Origin: Clostridiales bacterium
GTDB lineage: Bacteria > Bacillota > Clostridia > Oscillospirales > Oscillospiraceae
DNA: 50,063 bases
NCBI GenBank assembly: GCA_021205695.1
Contig: JAJPXB010000027.1
Location: 46,444 to 96,506, forward strand
Direction: 5' to 3'
Positions within the stretch are counted from its first letter, which is position 1, and each line of letters starts with the position of its first letter. Positions 8,337 to 16,801 of this stretch are shown here, piece by piece. Below the pieces are notes generated by a model. That model made no database searches. It had not been told where the DNA came from and saw nothing but the letters and a program-made list of their open reading frames with translations. Made by a program: the position numbers and the translations under genes.

Positions 8337-11300
8337 TCAGAAAAAGGTCACCTGACTGGTATCCGGCATCCCGTCCAGTGCTCCCATGTGGCGCAGGGTG
8401 TCGATGTGGGCCTTGGAGAGCTTGGGGCAGGAGTCGTTCAGCTCCTCCACTGAGATGAACCTCCGACCCTGCCGGGCGTCAACAATGGACTGGGCCGCCG
8501 CCTCTCCCAGACCGGGGATGGCGGTGAAGGGGGGGATCAGCGCCTTGTTCTCCCTGTCCAGGATGAAACGGGTGGCGCCTGACGCATAGAGATCCATTTT
8601 GGCAAAGTGGAAGCCCCGGATGTAGAACTCATAGCAGACCTCCAGGGTGGTCAGCATTTTGTCCTCCACATCGGTCGTCTTTTCCTTGTTTTTGATCTCG
8701 TTGAGCTTTTCCAGGCAGGTGTCCAGCCCCAGGCACATACAGGTGGCGTCTACCGCCTTGGCCCGGATGGAGAAATAGGCCGCATAGAAGGCCAGAGGGT
8801 CGTGCACCTTGAACCAGGCAATGCGGAAGGCCATCATGACGTAGGCCACGGCGTGGGCTTTGGGGAACAGGTATTTGATCTTCCGGCAGGACTCGATATA
8901 CCATTCCGGAATATCATGGGCACGCATCTCCTCCTCAATGCCCTCCGGCCAGCTCTTGCCCTTGTGGATGACGCCTTTCCGCACGGCCTCCATAAATTTG
9001 AACGCCTTCAACGGCTCAATGCCCTTCTGGATGAGGTAGAGCATAATGTCGTCCCGGCAGCCCACCGCCTCAGAGACGGACGCGGTGCCAGAGAGGATCA
9101 GGTCCTTGGCGTTGCCCAGCCACACGTCGGTGCCGTGAGAGAAGCCGGAGAGCCGGAGCAGGGTGTTGAAGTCCTTGGGCTGAGTGTCGATGAGCATCTG
9201 TCGGGTGAACCCCGTGCCAAACTCCGGGATGGCCACCGCTCCGGTGGGGCCGAGGATGGGGTCATCCTCGTAGCCCAGCACCCTGGAGGAACAGAATATG
9301 GACATGGTATCCCTGTCGTCCAGCGGGATGTCGATGGGATTCACGCCGGAGACATCCTGGAGCATCCGAATCATGGTGGGATCATCGTGGCCCAGCATAT
9401 CCAGCTTGAGCAGGTTTTCCTCCATGGAGTGGTACTCAAAGTGTGTGGTGACGATGTCTGAGCTGGTGTCGTCCGCCGGGTGTTGCACCGGGCAGAAGTC
9501 GTAGATCTCCTCGTCCGCCGGGATGACCACCATGCCGCCGGGGTGCTGACCGGTGGTCCGCTTGATGCCCACACAGCCGGCGGCCAGCCGGGCCAGCTCC
9601 GCCTTGTTTACCTTTCGGCCCCGCTCCTCCATGTATTTCAGCACATAGCCATAGGCGGTCTTTTCCGCCACAGTGCCCACGGTGCCCGCTTTAAAGACAT
9701 GGCCCTCGCCGAACAGTTCGAAGGTATACCGGTGGGCGGATGCCTGGTACTCCCCGGAGAAGTTCAGGTCGATGTCCGGCACCTTGGTGCCGCCGTAGCC
9801 CAGGAAGGTCTCAAAGGGGATGTTGAAGCCGTCCTTCTTCATTTTTGTGCCGCACACCGGGCAGTCTTTGTCCGGCAGGTCAGCTCCGCAGCCGTATCTC
9901 ACGCTGTCCACATCAAAATCGGAATGCTTGCACCTGGGACAGCGATAGTGGGGCGGCAGGCTGTTGACCTCGGTGATACCGGAGAGGAAAGCCACCAGAG
10001 AGGAGCCCACTGAACCCCGGGAGCCCACCAGATAACCGTGGGCCAGGGAGTCCGCCACCAGTTTTTGGGCGGACATATAGATCACATCGTACTTTCGCTG
10101 GATAATGCCCGGCAGCTCCAGGTCGATTCGGTCCTGGACGATCTGGGGCAGTTCTTCTCCGTAAAGCTCGTGCGCCCGGTTGTAGACCAGGTATTCCAGC
10201 TCCTGAGCAGAATTCTCCAGTTTGGGGGCGAACAGGCCCCGGGGCAGGGGCGGGATGTTGTCGCACCACCTGGCAATCCGGTTGGGGTCCTCGATGACCA
10301 CCTTGTGGCAGTCCTCCTCCCCCAAATAGGCGAATTCCTCCAGCATTTCATCGGTGGTCTTGAAGTAGATGGGCAGGCTCTTGTCCGCGTCGTCGAACCC
10401 CTGGGCCGCCTGGAGCACATGGCGGTATGCCTCATCCTCCGGATCGAGGAAGTGGACGTCACCGGTGGCACAGCAGGGCTTGCCCAGGTCTTTGGCCAGA
10501 CGGAGGACGGTGCGGTTAAATTCCCGCAGCGCCTCCTCATCCTGCGCCTTTCCCATTCCGATGAGGAATTTGTTGTTGCAGATGGGCTGTATCTCCAGAA
10601 AGTCGTACCAGGAGGCGATCCGCTTCAGCTCGTCATAGCTCTTGCGCTCCACAATCGCCTGGAACAGCTCCCCTGCCTCGCAGGCGGAGCCGATAATCAG
10701 CCCTTCCCTGTTCTCGTTGATGAGGCTCTTGGGCATGATGGGGTACCGCTTGAAGTGCTCCAGATGGGACAGGGAGATCAGCTTGTACAGATTGCGCAGG
10801 CCGCTCTGGTTTTTCGCCAGGACAATCAGGTGCTGGGCCTTCTGGCGGCGCTTTCCCTTTTTCCGCAGAGACTGCATGGCGGGGTTGATCTGGTCGATAC
10901 AGGTGACGCCCAGGTCGGCGAGCATCTGCTTAAAGGGCACCAGCATATAGCCCACCATCGCCCCATCGTCCGAGGCCCGGTGATGGTGAAACTCCGGCAG
11001 ATTCAGACGATTGGCCACGACATCCAGCTTGTATTTGCCCAGGTCAGGGAGCAGGTTCTGTGCCAGGACGAGCGTATCAATGGAGGTGTTGGGGAAGGGG
11101 CGGCCCATCCGCTGACAGCCGACCGCCAGAAATCCCATGTCGAAGTCGGCGTTGTGAGCTGCCAGGGGCCGGTCCCCCACCCAGTCCAGGAAGGCGTTCA
11201 ATGCCTCGCTCTGGCTGGGGGCGTCCTTTACCATATCGTCGGTGATGCTGGTCAGCTCCACCACCTCCCGTGGGATGGGCCGTCCGGGGTTGACAAATGT

Positions 11301-12539
11301 GTTGTATCGCTCCTCCACCTGGCCGTTGCGCAGCACCACGGCGCCGATCTCGGTGATCCTGTCCCGCTCCTGGCTCAAACCGGTGGTTTCGATGTCGAAG
11401 CAGACGATCTCATCGTCCAGGCTGGCGGAGCTGTCCCCGTGAACCACCACCCGGTCGTCCACGTCGTTGATATAGTATGCCTCCACGCCGTAAAGGATTT
11501 TGATTTTGTCCCCAGCCGCATGCCAGGCATCTGGGAATGCCTGCGCTACGCCATGGTCAGTGACCGCAATAGCGGAATGTCCCCAGGAGATAGCCCGCTT
11601 TACGGCGTCCTTAATTTCGGTGAGACCGTCCATCGTGGAAAACCGGGTATGGAGGTGGAGCTCCACCCGTTTCTCTTTTGCGTTGTCCATCCGGCCCCTA
11701 GGCGCCTTGGCGGGAGCGATGGCATAGGGGCTCAGCTCCATCTCGCCGGAATAGCTGTTGATGCCCAGCTTGCCCTCCACAATGACGTACATGCCCACCT
11801 TGATCTGATCCAGGATAGGCTTGGCCTGGCGGTTTTCCAGGAACCGGGCCACCACCAGGGAGTTGGTGTAGTCGGTGATATAGAAATTCACTACCCAGGC
11901 CTTCCGCTTGGACAGCTCCCGGTGCTCCACAAAGAACACCTTCCCGCAGACGGCCACCATACCCATATCCAGCGTCACCTGGGACATGGGGATGGGCTTT
12001 CGGTGGATGCTCTTGCCAAAAATCATGTTGCCCACCGGGGCCTGAGACGACTCTCTCCGCTGCTTTCCGGTGGAGTTGGGCGCAGACTGATGATTCGCCG
12101 CCTCCCGAAGCGCCGCCTCCCGAAGCGCTGCAGTCTGGCGAAACACATCTCCGTCCGGCACAATCTGCTCCTCCTCCGGCTGTGAGGGGTACGTCTCCCG
12201 CTCCGGGGGGGCCTCCTCCGGCAGCGGAGGCCGTTCGTCCTCCGCAGGCTCTGTGGAGGGCAGCGGCTGATATTCCTCCTCAACGGGCGGCTGCGCCTGC
12301 TCTGACAGCAGGGTTACACCGTTCATCCCATAGCAGCCGGAGAGCACTGTTCCCATGGCCCGAAGACTGGCCGGGTCAGGGTCGGCGGATGCAAACGTGA
12401 CCTCCAGCTCGGCGGTGCGTTTCTTTTGGTGGAGCCGGAAATCATGGACAGTGCAGTCCCGGGCCAGCTCCCCCAGATAACCGGTGGGCTGCCAGTGTTC
12501 AAATAGCCGCAGTAGCGGGATAGGTTCCTTGAGTGCCAT
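8337..12539 (-). CDS. polC: DNA polymerase III alpha subunit, PolC type
   Basis: This is the main replicative polymerase of low-GC Gram-positive bacteria, with built-in proofreading, about 1400 residues. In order there are an N-terminal domain with an acidic Pro/Glu linker (about 110-155), an OB fold (about 200-290), the PHP domain with ELHLHTRFSTMDG, the DnaQ-like exonuclease inserted in it (CFDIETTGL, later HNADFDMGF and HHRASDDG), then the palm with GSRGSVGSS, a four-Cys zinc site (CPRC, CPVC), and the catalytic PDIDLNF. The tail has a helix-hairpin-helix (IPGLGEAAAQSI). I chose the ATG at 12539 (CAGGAGACACT before it). An extended -10 promoter lies at 12604-12612. Confidence 0.97.
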   Translation of the reverse strand: MALKEPIPLLRLFEHWQPTGYLGELARDCTVHDFRLHQKKRTAELEVTFASADPDPASLRAMGTVLSGCYGMNGVTLLSEQAQPPVEEEYQPLPSTEPAEDERPPLPEEAPPERETYPSQPEEEQIVPDGDVFRQTAALREAALREAANHQSAPNSTGKQRRESSQAPVGNMIFGKSIHRKPIPMSQVTLDMGMVAVCGKVFFVEHRELSKRKAWVVNFYITDYTNSLVVARFLENRQAKPILDQIKVGMYVIVEGKLGINSYSGEMELSPYAIAPAKAPRGRMDNAKEKRVELHLHTRFSTMDGLTEIKDAVKRAISWGHSAIAVTDHGVAQAFPDAWHAAGDKIKILYGVEAYYINDVDDRVVVHGDSSASLDDEIVCFDIETTGLSQERDRITEIGAVVLRNGQVEERYNTFVNPGRPIPREVVELTSITDDMVKDAPSQSEALNAFLDWVGDRPLAAHNADFDMGFLAVGCQRMGRPFPNTSIDTLVLAQNLLPDLGKYKLDVVANRLNLPEFHHHRASDDGAMVGYMLVPFKQMLADLGVTCIDQINPAMQSLRKKGKRRQKAQHLIVLAKNQSGLRNLYKLISLSHLEHFKRYPIMPKSLINENREGLIIGSACEAGELFQAIVERKSYDELKRIASWYDFLEIQPICNNKFLIGMGKAQDEEALREFNRTVLRLAKDLGKPCCATGDVHFLDPEDEAYRHVLQAAQGFDDADKSLPIYFKTTDEMLEEFAYLGEEDCHKVVIEDPNRIARWCDNIPPLPRGLFAPKLENSAQELEYLVYNRAHELYGEELPQIVQDRIDLELPGIIQRKYDVIYMSAQKLVADSLAHGYLVGSRGSVGSSLVAFLSGITEVNSLPPHYRCPRCKHSDFDVDSVRYGCGADLPDKDCPVCGTKMKKDGFNIPFETFLGYGGTKVPDIDLNFSGEYQASAHRYTFELFGEGHVFKAGTVGTVAEKTAYGYVLKYMEERGRKVNKAELARLAAGCVGIKRTTGQHPGGMVVIPADEEIYDFCPVQHPADDTSSDIVTTHFEYHSMEENLLKLDMLGHDDPTMIRMLQDVSGVNPIDIPLDDRDTMSIFCSSRVLGYEDDPILGPTGAVAIPEFGTGFTRQMLIDTQPKDFNTLLRLSGFSHGTDVWLGNAKDLILSGTASVSEAVGCRDDIMLYLIQKGIEPLKAFKFMEAVRKGVIHKGKSWPEGIEEEMRAHDIPEWYIESCRKIKYLFPKAHAVAYVMMAFRIAWFKVHDPLAFYAAYFSIRAKAVDATCMCLGLDTCLEKLNEIKNKEKTTDVEDKMLTTLEVCYEFYIRGFHFAKMDLYASGATRFILDRENKALIPPFTAIPGLGEAAAQSIVDARQGRRFISVEELNDSCPKLSKAHIDTLRHMGALDGMPDTSQVTFF

Positions 12540-12603
12540 AGTGTCTCCTGTTCTCGGTGCGATCTCCTGCGTCATGAAACGCATCGCTCATTTCATTCTG
12601 CTT

Positions 12604-12612
12604 ATTATATCA
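12604..12612 (-). promoter_or_regulatory. Extended -10 promoter of polC
   Basis: Minus strand TGATATAAT (12612-12604): a consensus TATAAT with the TG extension, about 65 bases before the polC start. The -35 region is poor, as is usual for extended -10 promoters. Confidence 0.55.
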
Positions 12613-12670
12613 TGTTCCCGCCCAGAGGGACAGTGGCAATTTCGACAGAACAGGTGCTTTGCCGCACGAA

Positions 12671-12701
12671 GCCCCGGCGCAGCCAGATTCTGCACCGGGG
12701 C
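12671..12701 (-). terminator. GC-rich hairpin after gpsA (possible terminator)
   Basis: Arms 12671-12682 and about 12690-12701 pair (GCCCCGG with CCGGGGC, plus an inner GCAG/CTGC). It begins 31 bases after the gpsA stop. The following minus-strand sequence (TTCGTGCGG) lacks a proper T-run, so termination would be weak. Confidence 0.4.
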
Positions 12702-12732
12702 CTTGCCTGATTATGAGAGGGCGGCCTTTGGC

Positions 12733-13737
12733 TCAAAGCCAGGTATCCTCAGTCTCGTCCTTTTTCTGCCGGGTCATCAGGCTGCGGAACACGTCCTGAA
12801 TTTCCCGGCCCTCGTACATGACCTCATAGGCGGCCTCTGTGATGGGCATTTCCACCCCCGCCTTCCGGGCCAGCTCATGCGCGGAAGCGGCGGCATAATA
12901 GCCCTCTACCACGGCGCCGCCCATTTCGTCCATGGCCTCCTGGATGGTCTTGCCCTGTCCCAGGAGCAGTCCCGCCCGGTAGTTCCGGGAGTTCATGGAG
13001 GTACAGGTGACGATCAGGTCGCCAACTCCAGTGAGCCCGGCAAAGGTGGACTGTCTGGCCCCCAGCGCCACACCCAGTCGGGCGATCTCTGTAAGTCCCC
13101 GGGTCATGAGCATGGCCTTGGTGTTGACCCCGAAGCCCATGCCGTCGATGGCTCCGGCGCAGATGGCGATGACGTTTTTCAGCGCCGCCCCGATCTCCGC
13201 CCCTACCACGTCACAGGAGGCATAGACCCGGAACCGCTCATTCATGAACAGCTCCTGAACTGTGTGAGCGGCCGCACGGCTCTCGCTGGCGGCGACGATG
13301 GCGCTGGGAATCCTCCGACCCACCTCCTCGGCGTGGGTGGGGCCGCAGAGTACCACGATGGGGCACTTATCCCCCACCTCCTGGGCGATGATTTGGCTGA
13401 GACGGAGGGAGGTGTCCTTTTCGATCCCCTTGCCTACGCTGACCAGGATGGTCCCCGGCTTCACCAGAGGAGCGAGCTTTTGTGCGGTGGAGCGGACGGC
13501 AAAGGAGGGCGTGGCCAGCAGCACCACGTCGCTGTCTGCGGCGCAGGAGATATCGGCGGTGAGCTTCATCTCCTCCGGAATAGCGACCCCCTTCAGCATG
13601 GGGTTCTCCCGATTCTCCCGAAGCTGGTCGGATTCCTTCTGGAAAAAGGACCAGAGGGTGACGTCATTTCCGTTCTCCAACAGCACCATGGCCAGTGCAG
13701 TGCCCCAGGCCCCGCTGCCCAAAACCGTTACCTTCAT
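12733..13737 (-). CDS. gpsA: Glycerol-3-phosphate dehydrogenase [NAD(P)+]
   Basis: It reduces dihydroxyacetone phosphate to sn-glycerol-3-phosphate, the backbone for phospholipids. The 334 residues begin MKVTVLGSGAWGTALA (Rossmann GxGxxG). LCGPTHAEEV and the catalytic-lysine region ALKNVIAICAGAIDGMGFG with NTKAMLMTRGL are clear. The frame is open upstream inside plsY, but the ATG at 13737 is the family start and has AAGGAGG before it. It overlaps plsY by 4 bases: PlsY uses the product of GpsA, so this is a functional pair. Confidence 0.96.
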   Translation of the reverse strand: MKVTVLGSGAWGTALAMVLLENGNDVTLWSFFQKESDQLRENRENPMLKGVAIPEEMKLTADISCAADSDVVLLATPSFAVRSTAQKLAPLVKPGTILVSVGKGIEKDTSLRLSQIIAQEVGDKCPIVVLCGPTHAEEVGRRIPSAIVAASESRAAAHTVQELFMNERFRVYASCDVVGAEIGAALKNVIAICAGAIDGMGFGVNTKAMLMTRGLTEIARLGVALGARQSTFAGLTGVGDLIVTCTSMNSRNYRAGLLLGQGKTIQEAMDEMGGAVVEGYYAAASAHELARKAGVEMPITEAAYEVMYEGREIQDVFRSLMTRQKKDETEDTWL

Positions 13738-14390
13738 TGTTGGTCCTCCTTCTCTCCATCCTTGTGAAACTCCAGCTTGCTCTCCTCTCCCCGGATCATC
13801 CGCTGGACATTGCCCAGATGCCGCCAGCAGACCAGGAGGCCGATGCCCACAGCCAAAACCAGCAGCAGCCAATCCTGGTACACGAACCAGGTGGAGACGG
13901 GGAACATAATGGCGGCCCCCACAGAGCCCAGGGAAACCATCCGGGATATCACCACCAAAATGAGGAACACGCCCCATACCGCCAGCGCGATACGCCAGTC
14001 GATCATAATGGCCACCGTCCCGCCGGACAGGATGCCCTTGCCCCCCTTGAAGCCGAACATACAGGGGAACATATGCCCCAGCAGGCAGAAGATACCGGCG
14101 ATATACTTGCCCAGGACATCCCATCCGCAGAGATATCCCAGCACGCCTCCGCCGATAAGGCAGGATAGCACCGCCTTCAGCATATCCAGCAGGATGACCC
14201 AGGCCACGTTTTTCACGCCATAGACCCGGTAGAAGTTGGTCAGGCCGGCATTTCCGCTGCCATGCTCCCGGACGTCGTCCTTCAAAACATATTTGGAAAT
14301 GATAATGGCGCTGTTGCAGCAGCCCAGCAGATAGGATACCGCCGCCACGCCCAGGACGGCCAGCACCGTCGTCACCGTCAGTTCAGGCAT
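13734..14390 (-). CDS. plsY: Acyl-phosphate:glycerol-3-phosphate acyltransferase
   Basis: This integral membrane enzyme puts the first acyl chain, from acyl-phosphate, onto glycerol-3-phosphate. The 218-residue protein has several hydrophobic helices. The family motifs are SAIIISKYVLKDDVREHGSGNAGLTNFYR near residue 30 (the HGSGNAGLTN core), the cytoplasmic GFKGGKGI loop near residue 105, and a conserved helix after it. The ATG lies one base after the der stop, and the end overlaps gpsA. The substrate supplier plsX is not in the window. Confidence 0.95.
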   Translation of the reverse strand: MPELTVTTVLAVLGVAAVSYLLGCCNSAIIISKYVLKDDVREHGSGNAGLTNFYRVYGVKNVAWVILLDMLKAVLSCLIGGGVLGYLCGWDVLGKYIAGIFCLLGHMFPCMFGFKGGKGILSGGTVAIMIDWRIALAVWGVFLILVVISRMVSLGSVGAAIMFPVSTWFVYQDWLLLVLAVGIGLLVCWRHLGNVQRMIRGEESKLEFHKDGEKEDQQ

Positions 14391-14391
14391 T

Positions 14392-15720
14392 TTACGAGTC
14401 CTCCTTGTCTCCCTTTTGCCGGATGGTCAGCCGGATGGGCGTCCCCTCCAGTCCAAAGGTGGCGCGGATCTGGTTCTCCAGATAGCGTTGATAGGAAAAA
14501 TGAAACAGTCTGGCATCGTTACAGAAGATAACAAAATGGGGAGGCTGAATGCCCACCTGGGTCATATAGTAGAGCTTCAGCCGCCGCCCCTTGTCAGTGG
14601 GCGGCTGGACCCGATTGGTGGCGTCCGCCAGAACGCTGTTTAATGTGCCGGTACGGATGCGGAGCATGGACATCTCGCGGACAGCGTTGATGCGCTCGTA
14701 CAGCTTGTTCACCCGTTGTCCGGTCAGCGCAGAGAGAAACACGACGGGCGCATAGGGCATAAAGGCGAAGCCCGCCTTTACCTGGCTGCGCATTTTGTCC
14801 ATGGTCCTGTCGTCCTTCTCCACGGCGTCCCACTTGTTGACCACGATAATGGAGGCCTTCCCCGCCTCGTGGGCCAGGCCGGCCACCTTGGTGTCCTGCT
14901 CCGTGACGCCCTCCTGGGCGTCGATGAGGATGAGACAGACGTCCGCCCGGTCGATAGCCATGGTGGCCCGGAGGACGGAGAACTGCTCCACACGGTCGTT
15001 CACCTTGGACTTTTTCCGCATCCCCGCGGTGTCGATAAAGCAGTAACGGCCGTATTCATTTTCAAAGTAGGAGTCCACCGCGTCCCTGGTGGTGCCGGCC
15101 ATGTCGCTGACGATGACCCGCTCCTCTCCCAGAATACGGTTTACCAGAGAGGATTTGCCCACGTTCGGCTTGCCGATCACCGCCACGCGGGTCAGGTCGT
15201 CCTCCATCTCGTCCTCGCCTGACTCCGGGAAATGGGCGGCACAGGCGTCCAGCAGGTCGTCCACCCCCAGGCCGTGAATGGCGGAGATGGGAATGGGATC
15301 GCCCAGGCCCAGGTTGTAAAACTCATAGACATCCGGGTCGGTGTCCCCCGGCTTGTCCGCCTTGTTGACCGCCAGGACGACCGGCTTGCCGGAGCGCTGG
15401 AGCATGCCGGCTACATCCATATCTGCGGCGGTGACGCCGGTCTGCAGATCGCAGACCAGGACGATCACATTGGCGTGGGCGATGGCGATCTCCGCCTGCG
15501 CACGCATGAATTTCAATATCTCGCTGTCGGTGTTCGGCTCAATGCCGCCGGTGTCAATAATGGTAAAGCTCCGTCCCAGCCACTCGCTCTCAGCATAGAG
15601 CCGATCCCGGGTTACGCCGGGGGTGTCCTCCACGATGGACAGCCGCTTGCCGGCCAGACGGTTGAACAGCATGGATTTGCCCACGTTGGGCCGACCGACA
15701 ATAGCGACGATGGGCTTCAT
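14392..15720 (-). CDS. der: Ribosome assembly GTPase Der (EngA)
   Basis: Der has two tandem GTPase domains and a KH-like domain and helps mature the 50S subunit. In this 442-residue protein the first G1 is GRPNVGKSMLFN, with DTPGVTRDR, DTGG and NKAD. The second is GKPNVGKSSLVN, with MAGTTRDAVD, DTAGMRKKSK and NKWD. The C-terminal ~85 residues (RVQPPTDKGRRLKLYY onward) are the KH-like part. It is the first gene of der-plsY-gpsA and has its own promoter just upstream. Confidence 0.97.
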   Translation of the reverse strand: MKPIVAIVGRPNVGKSMLFNRLAGKRLSIVEDTPGVTRDRLYAESEWLGRSFTIIDTGGIEPNTDSEILKFMRAQAEIAIAHANVIVLVCDLQTGVTAADMDVAGMLQRSGKPVVLAVNKADKPGDTDPDVYEFYNLGLGDPIPISAIHGLGVDDLLDACAAHFPESGEDEMEDDLTRVAVIGKPNVGKSSLVNRILGEERVIVSDMAGTTRDAVDSYFENEYGRYCFIDTAGMRKKSKVNDRVEQFSVLRATMAIDRADVCLILIDAQEGVTEQDTKVAGLAHEAGKASIIVVNKWDAVEKDDRTMDKMRSQVKAGFAFMPYAPVVFLSALTGQRVNKLYERINAVREMSMLRIRTGTLNSVLADATNRVQPPTDKGRRLKLYYMTQVGIQPPHFVIFCNDARLFHFSYQRYLENQIRATFGLEGTPIRLTIRQKGDKEDS

Positions 15721-15766
15721 TGGTATTCACATCCTCTCTGAGTCTGTATGCACCATAACCAGATTT

Positions 15767-15795
15767 ATTATATCCGTCAAAAGGCCAAAAGTAAA
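15767..15795 (-). promoter_or_regulatory. Sigma-A-type promoter of der-plsY-gpsA
   Basis: Minus strand TTTACT (15795-15790), 17 bases, TATAAT (15772-15767). The -35 box lies in the T-rich tail of the rpmF terminator, so the two signals are packed against each other. Confidence 0.6.
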
Positions 15796-15816
15796 GAGCC
15801 TGTCTATGGCAGGCTC
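15787..15816 (-). terminator. Terminator of the yceD-rpmF operon
   Basis: Minus strand stem GAGCCTG (15816-15810) pairing with CAGGCTC (15802-15796), a 7-base loop, then TTTACTTTT. It begins 26 bases after the rpmF stop. Confidence 0.8.
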
Positions 15817-15842
15817 TCCCTTTTCTCGACCATTGGCCCTTT

Positions 15843-16028
15843 TTACTTGGCCTCGGCTGCGTCCTTGGCATAGCTGCGGCCATTATACTTGCCGCAGGAA
15901 GGGCAGACGCGGTGCGGCAGGCGGTATGCACCACACTCACACTTGATCAGGCCAGGAACCTCCAGCTTCCAGTTGGCGCGGCGCTTGTCGCGTCTTGCCT
16001 TGGAGACTTTACTCTTAGGGACTGCCAT
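15843..16028 (-). CDS. rpmF: 50S ribosomal protein L32
   Basis: A 61-residue basic protein of the large subunit that starts [20 protein letters not shown], the standard L32 N-terminus. It keeps the four-Cys zinc ribbon (CECG near residue 34 and CPSCGKYNG near 47), so it is the zinc-dependent form. AGGAGGTG precedes the ATG. It follows the DUF177 gene by about 50 bases, an arrangement widespread in bacteria. Confidence 0.97.
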   Translation of the reverse strand: MAVPKSKVSKARRDKRRANWKLEVPGLIKCECGAYRLPHRVCPSCGKYNGRSYAKDAAEAK

Positions 16029-16080
16029 CTATGACACCTCCTCATTACCTTTCGGAAATTGACGCATTTGGAACTCTCTC

Positions 16081-16572
16081 TCACTCCAGCAGTGCCGCAA
16101 GAGCGGAGAGACGTGGGTCGGGCTCGAGCTTGCATCTGCATACGCCCACATTCAGGTCGACGCCGCAGCCAGGGCAAAGTCCCTTGCAGTCCTCCCGACA
16201 CAGATTCTTGGTGTCCATCTCCAGAATGAACTCGGTGGTCATGACCTCTCCGACATCTAAGATGGAGCCGTCCAGAAGGATGATATCGTCATCCTCCTCG
16301 TCCTCAAGCTCAGTGGCCAGCATCCGCTCTACCTCTACGGTCTTGACCCGTTCAAAGGGCGTCCCGCAGCTGTCACAGCGCAGATGCAGGTTGCTGCTGG
16401 CGGTGGCCTCCAGCAGAAGCATTCCCGCCCGGTTGACCACCTGGCCCTGCACCCGAACCGGCTCGCAGATGGGCTTTTCCCCATAGAAATCCAGGTCGGA
16501 CAGATCCAGTGAGAAGTCAAAGTTTTTTACACCACCCGGCACATGGATGATGTCACCCAGCTCAAGACGCAT
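16081..16572 (-). CDS. yceD: DUF177/YceD family protein
   Basis: Proteins of this family are linked to 23S rRNA/L32 metabolism and are nearly always encoded next to rpmF, as here. The 163-residue product starts MRLELGDIIHVPGG and has a Cys pair (CDSCGTPFER) near residue 80 and a Cys cluster toward the end (CREDCKGLCPGCGVDLN, later CRC), which looks metal-binding. The middle is acidic (a Glu/Asp run around residue 100). I chose the ATG at 16572 because GAGGTG lies 7 bases upstream. A consensus promoter lies at 16602-16630. Confidence 0.9.
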   Translation of the reverse strand: MRLELGDIIHVPGGVKNFDFSLDLSDLDFYGEKPICEPVRVQGQVVNRAGMLLLEATASSNLHLRCDSCGTPFERVKTVEVERMLATELEDEEDDDIILLDGSILDVGEVMTTEFILEMDTKNLCREDCKGLCPGCGVDLNVGVCRCKLEPDPRLSALAALLE

Positions 16573-16601
16573 AGCACACCTCGCATAACGACACAAGTGA
16601 C

Positions 16602-16630
16602 ATTATAACCGAGAGCCTCCCCCCTGTCAA
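16602..16630 (-). promoter_or_regulatory. Perfect-consensus sigma-A promoter of yceD-rpmF
   Basis: Minus strand TTGACA (16630-16625), a 17-base spacer, TATAAT (16607-16602). Both hexamers match the consensus exactly, which fits a highly expressed ribosomal protein operon. Confidence 0.85.
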
Positions 16631-16664
16631 GCACTTTTTCCTGTCACCGCGCCATATTTCCCCG

Positions 16665-16704
16665 TCAGACCGCCCACCCCGAAAAACCGGGGCAGGCGGT
16701 CTGA
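16665..16704. other. Strong GC-rich hairpin between two divergent promoters
   Basis: Arms 16665-16674 and 16695-16704 (TCAGACCGCC with GGCGGTCTGA) pair perfectly, and an inner CCCC/GGGG extends the stem around a GAAAAACC loop. It lies upstream of both the yceD promoter and the rluA promoter, so neither transcript would contain it. On the plus strand it is followed by ACTTTTG, a weak terminator tail. Confidence 0.6.
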
Positions 16705-16723
16705 ACTTTTGTGCAAAAATAGA

Positions 16724-16753
16724 TTGGCGCAGAGGGATATGATTTGCTATAAT
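16724..16753 (+). promoter_or_regulatory. Sigma-A-type promoter of the pseudouridine synthase gene
   Basis: TTGGCG (16724-16729), 18 bases, TATAAT (16748-16753), about 50 bases before the ATG at 16802. Confidence 0.65.
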
Positions 16754-16801
16754 GTGGACAGAGCGTGGGGCACAGGGCCATGCAGAACAGGAGGAGCGGC
16801 T

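Noticed and set aside
12090-12135. A 15-base tandem repeat in polC (Arg-Glu-Ala-Ala-Leu twice)
   Set aside because: It is real but small, in the variable linker of PolC, and keeps the frame; no function is suggested.
10038-12185. A 715-codon open frame on the plus strand opposite polC
   Set aside because: It lies wholly antisense to polC, has no SD or protein-like pattern, and is the usual by-product of GC-rich coding DNA.
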